Shown here: piece by piece, positions 61,641-64,000 of the stretch
Numbering within the stretch: position 1 is the stretch's first letter
How the letters are laid out: each line of letters starts with the position of its first letter
NCBI GenBank assembly: GCA_009692585.1
Contig: SHYX01000008.1
Location: forward strand, 1 to 64,000
Length of the DNA: 64,000 bases
Source of the DNA: Myxococcales bacterium
GTDB taxonomy: Bacteria > Myxococcota > UBA796 > SXON01
Direction of reading: 5' to 3'
The notes under the pieces: generated by a model
What the model saw: the letters and a program-made list of their open reading frames with translations, nothing else
Told to the model about the DNA's origin: nothing
Databases searched by the model: none
Made by a program: the position numbers and the translations under genes

Positions 61641-62213
61641 CTACTTGACAGGCGCCTGCCCCCGGTCCTCGAGCGTCCGGAGCGGCGCGCACTCGACCGT
61701 GAGCTCGAAGGGCCCGACGGCCCCGTCCTTTCCGTCCACCACGATGAGGTACTGACGCTCGTGAAAGGCCTGGATCTTGACCGACCCGCCCGAGCCCGGC
61801 CTGACATCGCCCTCGCATTCGGTGATCGGGTGTTTCACCGTCGGGCAGCGGCCGTCGTAGTCCCAGGCCACCGCAGCGAGATCGAGATCGACACAGGTGC
61901 TGGTCATCCGCACCGTGACCTGGGTGTCCTTCGGCGCGGTGAGGGTGTACACCCGCTCGGCTCCCGAGTGGTGCCGGCCAGCGGGAAAGCAGAACGCCGC
62001 CGCGTAGAAATCGTCGTCCCACGCGGAATCCCCGCCGAGCGTGGTCCCGGTCAGGCGGCTGCCGCATCCCAGCGCGCCGCTGATGCACGCTCGGGCTGCG
62101 GGCGCCTCCCCCTCGGTGGCGCAGCTCGGCAGCGTTGAGGCAGCCGAGGCGCCGGGCGCCACCGAGCGCGCGAGGTCCCCCAATTGAGCACACCCCAGGA
62201 CGAGCAGCATCAT
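61641..62213 (-). CDS. Short-signal lipoprotein with pre-peptidase-like domain
   Basis: ATG at 62213 overlaps the stop of the upstream GNAT gene (ATGA), giving 190 residues. MMLLVLGCAQ has seven residues before the lipobox Cys, no charge, and no start further upstream in frame. After an Ala/Ser-rich spacer the chain has Cys pairs (SCATEGEAPAARACISG, ALGCGS, STCVDLD, GRCPTVKHPITEC, VECAPL) and a beta-sandwich tail (VYTLTAPKDTQVTVRMTS, LIVVDGKDGAVGPFELTV) like a bacterial pre-peptidase C-terminal domain. Role unknown. It is the third gene of a coupled set with GNAT and rhodanese. Confidence 0.75.
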   Translation of the reverse strand: MMLLVLGCAQLGDLARSVAPGASAASTLPSCATEGEAPAARACISGALGCGSRLTGTTLGGDSAWDDDFYAAAFCFPAGRHHSGAERVYTLTAPKDTQVTVRMTSTCVDLDLAAVAWDYDGRCPTVKHPITECEGDVRPGSGGSVKIQAFHERQYLIVVDGKDGAVGPFELTVECAPLRTLEDRGQAPVK

Positions 62214-62770
62214 GACGACCCCGCCGCGGCCAAGACGCGCTCATCGCGAAGAAGCCCGAAGAGCAGACAATCGCCCGCGCTGGCGCCGCGGCGCAGGGTG
62301 CCCTCCGGCCGGAAGCCGAGCCCCTCCAGCATCCGCACCCCGGCTCGATCATCCGCCGCAACGCGGGCCTCGACGCGCAACAGCTCTGCGGAGCCGTTGT
62401 ACAGGTGGTCGACGAGCGCGGACACCGCTTCGGTCGCGACTCCGCGGCCGGCGACCTCGGGATGTAGCACCCAGCCCACCTCGACCTGCGGCGGCGCCAC
62501 CCACACCTGCCGCCAGCCGACCCCGCCGATCAGCCGGCCGTCCAGGGTGACCGCCAGGTCCGCTCGCGGTGGACGCCCGTAGCGAGACACCGTGTCGGCG
62601 ATGTACCGCGCGGCTTCGCTGGGGTTGTCGCCGCCAAGCCAGCTTCCGTACTGGTTGGGCGGCCAGTCCTGGGCGTAGGCGTGCACCGCCTCCAGGTCGT
62701 CGACCCGGAAGGGACGGATGACCAGCCGGCGGGTACGCAGCACGGGCGGCGCCCAGGCATCCGTGTTCAC
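62210..62770 (-). CDS. GNAT N-acetyltransferase (RimJ/RimL-type)
   Basis: GTG at 62770 overlaps the stop of the rhodanese gene (GTGA), giving 186 residues; a longer Arg-rich reading is rejected. Sequence layout matches RimJ/RimL-type GNAT enzymes: TRRLVIRPFRVDDLEAVHAY, DGRLIGGVGWRQV, VEVGWVLHPEVAGRGVATEAVSALVDHL (acetyl-CoA-binding Q/R-x-x-G-x-G/A region) and VEARVAADDRAGVRMLEGLGFRPEGTLR. Such enzymes acetylate N-termini of ribosomal proteins or small-molecule amines. Substrate not determined. It is coupled on both sides. Confidence 0.85.
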   Translation of the reverse strand: MNTDAWAPPVLRTRRLVIRPFRVDDLEAVHAYAQDWPPNQYGSWLGGDNPSEAARYIADTVSRYGRPPRADLAVTLDGRLIGGVGWRQVWVAPPQVEVGWVLHPEVAGRGVATEAVSALVDHLYNGSAELLRVEARVAADDRAGVRMLEGLGFRPEGTLRRGASAGDCLLFGLLRDERVLAAAGSS

Positions 62771-63255
62771 AGGACGACCTCGCCCCCGGCCGCGCGCCAT
62801 GACGGGAGCCCCCCTTGCAGCGCGAAGGTGTCTTCCATGCCCCTCTCCCGGAAGAACGCCACCGCCTGCGCGGATTGCACCCCATCATCACAATAGGTCA
62901 CGACGAACTGGTCCCAGGGCAACTCGCTGACGCGAACGTTGATCTCCGACATCGGGATGTGTAGCGCGCCTCGGACGTGACCCGCACCCCAGGCGGCGGC
63001 GCTTCGGACATCGACCCAGGCGACGGGCTTCTTCCCGGCCATGTCCCTGACGCCGGCCGCGGTGATCGAGAGCACCGATGCGTCCACCTTCACCGAGGTG
63101 ACGTCGGACGAGGTCTGTTGACCGCCGACCGGCACGGTTCCCGGGTCATGGGCCGTCCCGTACTTTTCCCGCGCACGCGCGTCGTCTCGATCCTGGAAGG
63201 CCTTCGCGGCCCGACTGGCCACGGTCAGGGGGAGGTTCATCAAGCGGCGGAACAT
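62767..63255 (-). CDS. Rhodanese-domain protein
   Basis: ATG at 63255 (MFRRLMNLPLTVAS) is preferred over the longer frame, which overlaps the divergent gene; 162 residues. The rhodanese domain (residues ~65-160) has KPVAWVDVRSAAAWGAGHVRGALHIPMSEI and the loop FVVTYCDDGVQSAQAV, with the active-site Cys in CxxGxxS. Persulfide-forming rhodaneses transfer sulfur or sense redox state. The N-terminal 60 residues contain Lys/Arg-rich helix RAAKAFQDRDDARAREKYG. Start codon lies 34 bp from the divergent SRPBCC gene; coupled to GNAT downstream. Confidence 0.85.
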   Translation of the reverse strand: MFRRLMNLPLTVASRAAKAFQDRDDARAREKYGTAHDPGTVPVGGQQTSSDVTSVKVDASVLSITAAGVRDMAGKKPVAWVDVRSAAAWGAGHVRGALHIPMSEINVRVSELPWDQFVVTYCDDGVQSAQAVAFFRERGMEDTFALQGGLPSWRAAGGEVVL

Positions 63256-63289
63256 CCGTTCCGCATAGCCTCGCGGATACAGGGCGGCG

Positions 63290-63787
63290 ATGATCCTCCT
63301 CCTCGCGGCCGCGCTTGCGGTTGACCCGCTGACGCCCAGCGCCGATATCGTCACCGAGGGCGTCGTCTCCCCCGGCCCGGACGCACTCACCGCCGTCCTG
63401 ACCGACCTGGACCGCTACCGGACGGCGTTTCCCAGCGACTGCGTCGGCCTGTTCAAACTCGGAGCCCCCAGCGCGGGCCAGGGCGCCACGGCCCGTGTGC
63501 GCTACGACATGGCGGCGATGCACCGAGCGCTCACCATGACCATCTCGCGAATCGAGATCCTCCCCGGGCGAACCGTCGTCGACTTCGATCACGCCACCGA
63601 CCGCGGGTTCGTCACGCGCTGGGTGATGGAGCCGGTGGACACCGGGACGCAGGTCCGGATCCGCACGGCGCTCAACGCCCCTCCCTGGCCGTTTGCGGCG
63701 TACTACCGGAAGGCGGTCCAGCCCGAGTGGACCGACTGCCAGGGGCGGGTGCTGGCGGGGGTCGCGAAAGCCGCGTCCGGCTCGTGA
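63290..63787 (+). CDS. Exported SRPBCC/START-like domain protein
   Basis: 165 residues beginning MILLLAAALAVDP, a very short uncharged signal. The mature domain follows the SRPBCC (START/Bet v 1-like) layout: a helix near GPDALTAVLTDLDRYRTAF, strands ATARVRYDMAAMHRALTMTI, ISRIEILPGRTVVDF and FVTRWVMEPVDTGTQVRIRTAL, and a C-terminal helix VLAGVAKAASGS. Such proteins bind hydrophobic ligands such as lipids or polyketides. Export would place it in the periplasm or outer membrane. It is divergent from the rhodanese gene by 34 bp. Confidence 0.75.
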   Translation: MILLLAAALAVDPLTPSADIVTEGVVSPGPDALTAVLTDLDRYRTAFPSDCVGLFKLGAPSAGQGATARVRYDMAAMHRALTMTISRIEILPGRTVVDFDHATDRGFVTRWVMEPVDTGTQVRIRTALNAPPWPFAAYYRKAVQPEWTDCQGRVLAGVAKAASGS

Positions 63788-63837
63788 ACGGGGGCGCGAG
63801 CCACTACCGGGACCACGCGGGCAGCCTTCACAGATAT

Positions 63838-63866
63838 TTCACCAAAAGCGAAAATACCCCTATTAA
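63838..63866 (+). promoter_or_regulatory. Candidate promoter of the right-edge gene
   Basis: The plus strand reads TTCACC (63838-63843), a 17-bp spacer and TATTAA (63861-63866), each 4/6 matches to sigma-70 boxes. The stretch 63830-63875 is AT-rich, an exception in this window, and lies directly before the gene that begins at 63879. No strong ribosome-binding site is evident between them. Confidence 0.5.
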
Positions 63867-63878
63867 CAGACACCTACA

Positions 63879-64000
63879 GTGATTCGCGTGTCCATCACCG
63901 GCATCCTGGTCGTGATCGGCACCGCCCTGCTCGCAGCGGGAATCACCGCCGCGGTCCCGGCGCGTTCGTGGGAGCCGGTCTGCCGGGCCATTCACGCGTT
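63879..64000 (+). CDS. Partial CDS of an exported or membrane protein (cut by window edge)
   Basis: GTG at 63879, or GTG at 63888, opens a frame that runs to the window end without a stop. The first forty residues read VIRVSITGILVVIGTALLAAGITAAVPARSWEPVC..., a signal peptide or membrane anchor. The gene follows the AT-rich promoter-like stretch. Nothing can be said of the domain beyond the edge. Confidence 0.5.
   Translation, partial: MIRVSITGILVVIGTALLAAGITAAVPARSWEPVCRAIHA

Overview
The window is very GC-rich, densely packed DNA from a Gram-negative bacterium that looks like a member of the Myxococcota (a deltaproteobacterial-type lineage). The pointers are: a MglA-type Ras-like GTPase, MopE-type Asp-rich calcium motifs with a MYXO-CTERM-like tail, PEGA, PKD and TMTC-like proteins, outer-membrane barrels ending in an aromatic residue, and about fifteen predicted lipoproteins. 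The left edge is the first ~63 nt of a 16S rRNA gene transcribed leftward, with its leader and promoter. The phylum is inferred from family content only; 63 nt of 16S cannot settle it.

Layout. 1-8.5 kb: rRNA start, then a leftward four-gene envelope operon (OMP, a peptidase/propeller/barrel giant, two lipoproteins) behind a TTGACA promoter. 8.6-12.8 kb: a coupled rightward trio (UshA-like 5'-nucleotidase lipoprotein, lipoprotein, OMP). 12.8-13.4 kb: two small Cys-rich lipoproteins. 13.4-16.1 kb: a GT4 glycosyltransferase and a TMTC-like membrane/TPR protein. 16.1-23.3 kb: a HEAT-like protein, an OMP, two PKD lipoproteins, a propeller-like protein, a GT39-like membrane protein and tRNA-Leu(CAG). 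23.4-27.4 kb: recJ, a membrane-anchored MglA-like GTPase, and lgt. 27.4-32.7 kb: an OMP, two paralogous beta-propeller lipoproteins and an MFS permease. 32.8-34 kb: thiE-like and thiG, overlapping tail to tail. 34-41.8 kb: a five-gene envelope operon (PHP/DUF3604 protein, five-bladed-propeller lipoprotein, propeller lipoprotein, barrel, and a lipoprotein apparently started at CTG). 42-42.6 kb: a broken four-helix-bundle gene and a degenerate repeat island. 42.6-47.5 kb: thiolase, DUF885 metallopeptidase, MAPEG protein, small exported protein, RlmN-like radical SAM enzyme. 47.6-53.7 kb: an HTH protein, a frameshifted small exported protein, exported proteins, ruvC-ruvA, a PEGA protein and a YdcF-like protein. 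53.7-61.6 kb: an AidB-like acyl-CoA dehydrogenase, a PHP lipoprotein, a crotonase fused to a GspE N-terminal domain, and aconitase. 61.6-64 kb: lipoprotein, GNAT and rhodanese proteins, an exported SRPBCC protein, and the start of a further gene.

Two general properties stand out. First, many exported proteins begin with extremely short signal peptides (7-11 residues before the lipobox Cys, no Lys or Arg); several of these starts have no in-frame ATG or GTG upstream. Second, genes are joined by ATGA or GTGA overlaps, and convergent genes touch, overlap or share stop-codon bases, leaving little room for intrinsic terminators. The best candidates for unusual biology are the crotonase-GspE_N fusion, the MglA-type GTPase with a C-terminal membrane helix, the multi-lipoprotein envelope operons, and the variant Lgt in a genome rich in such lipoproteins.
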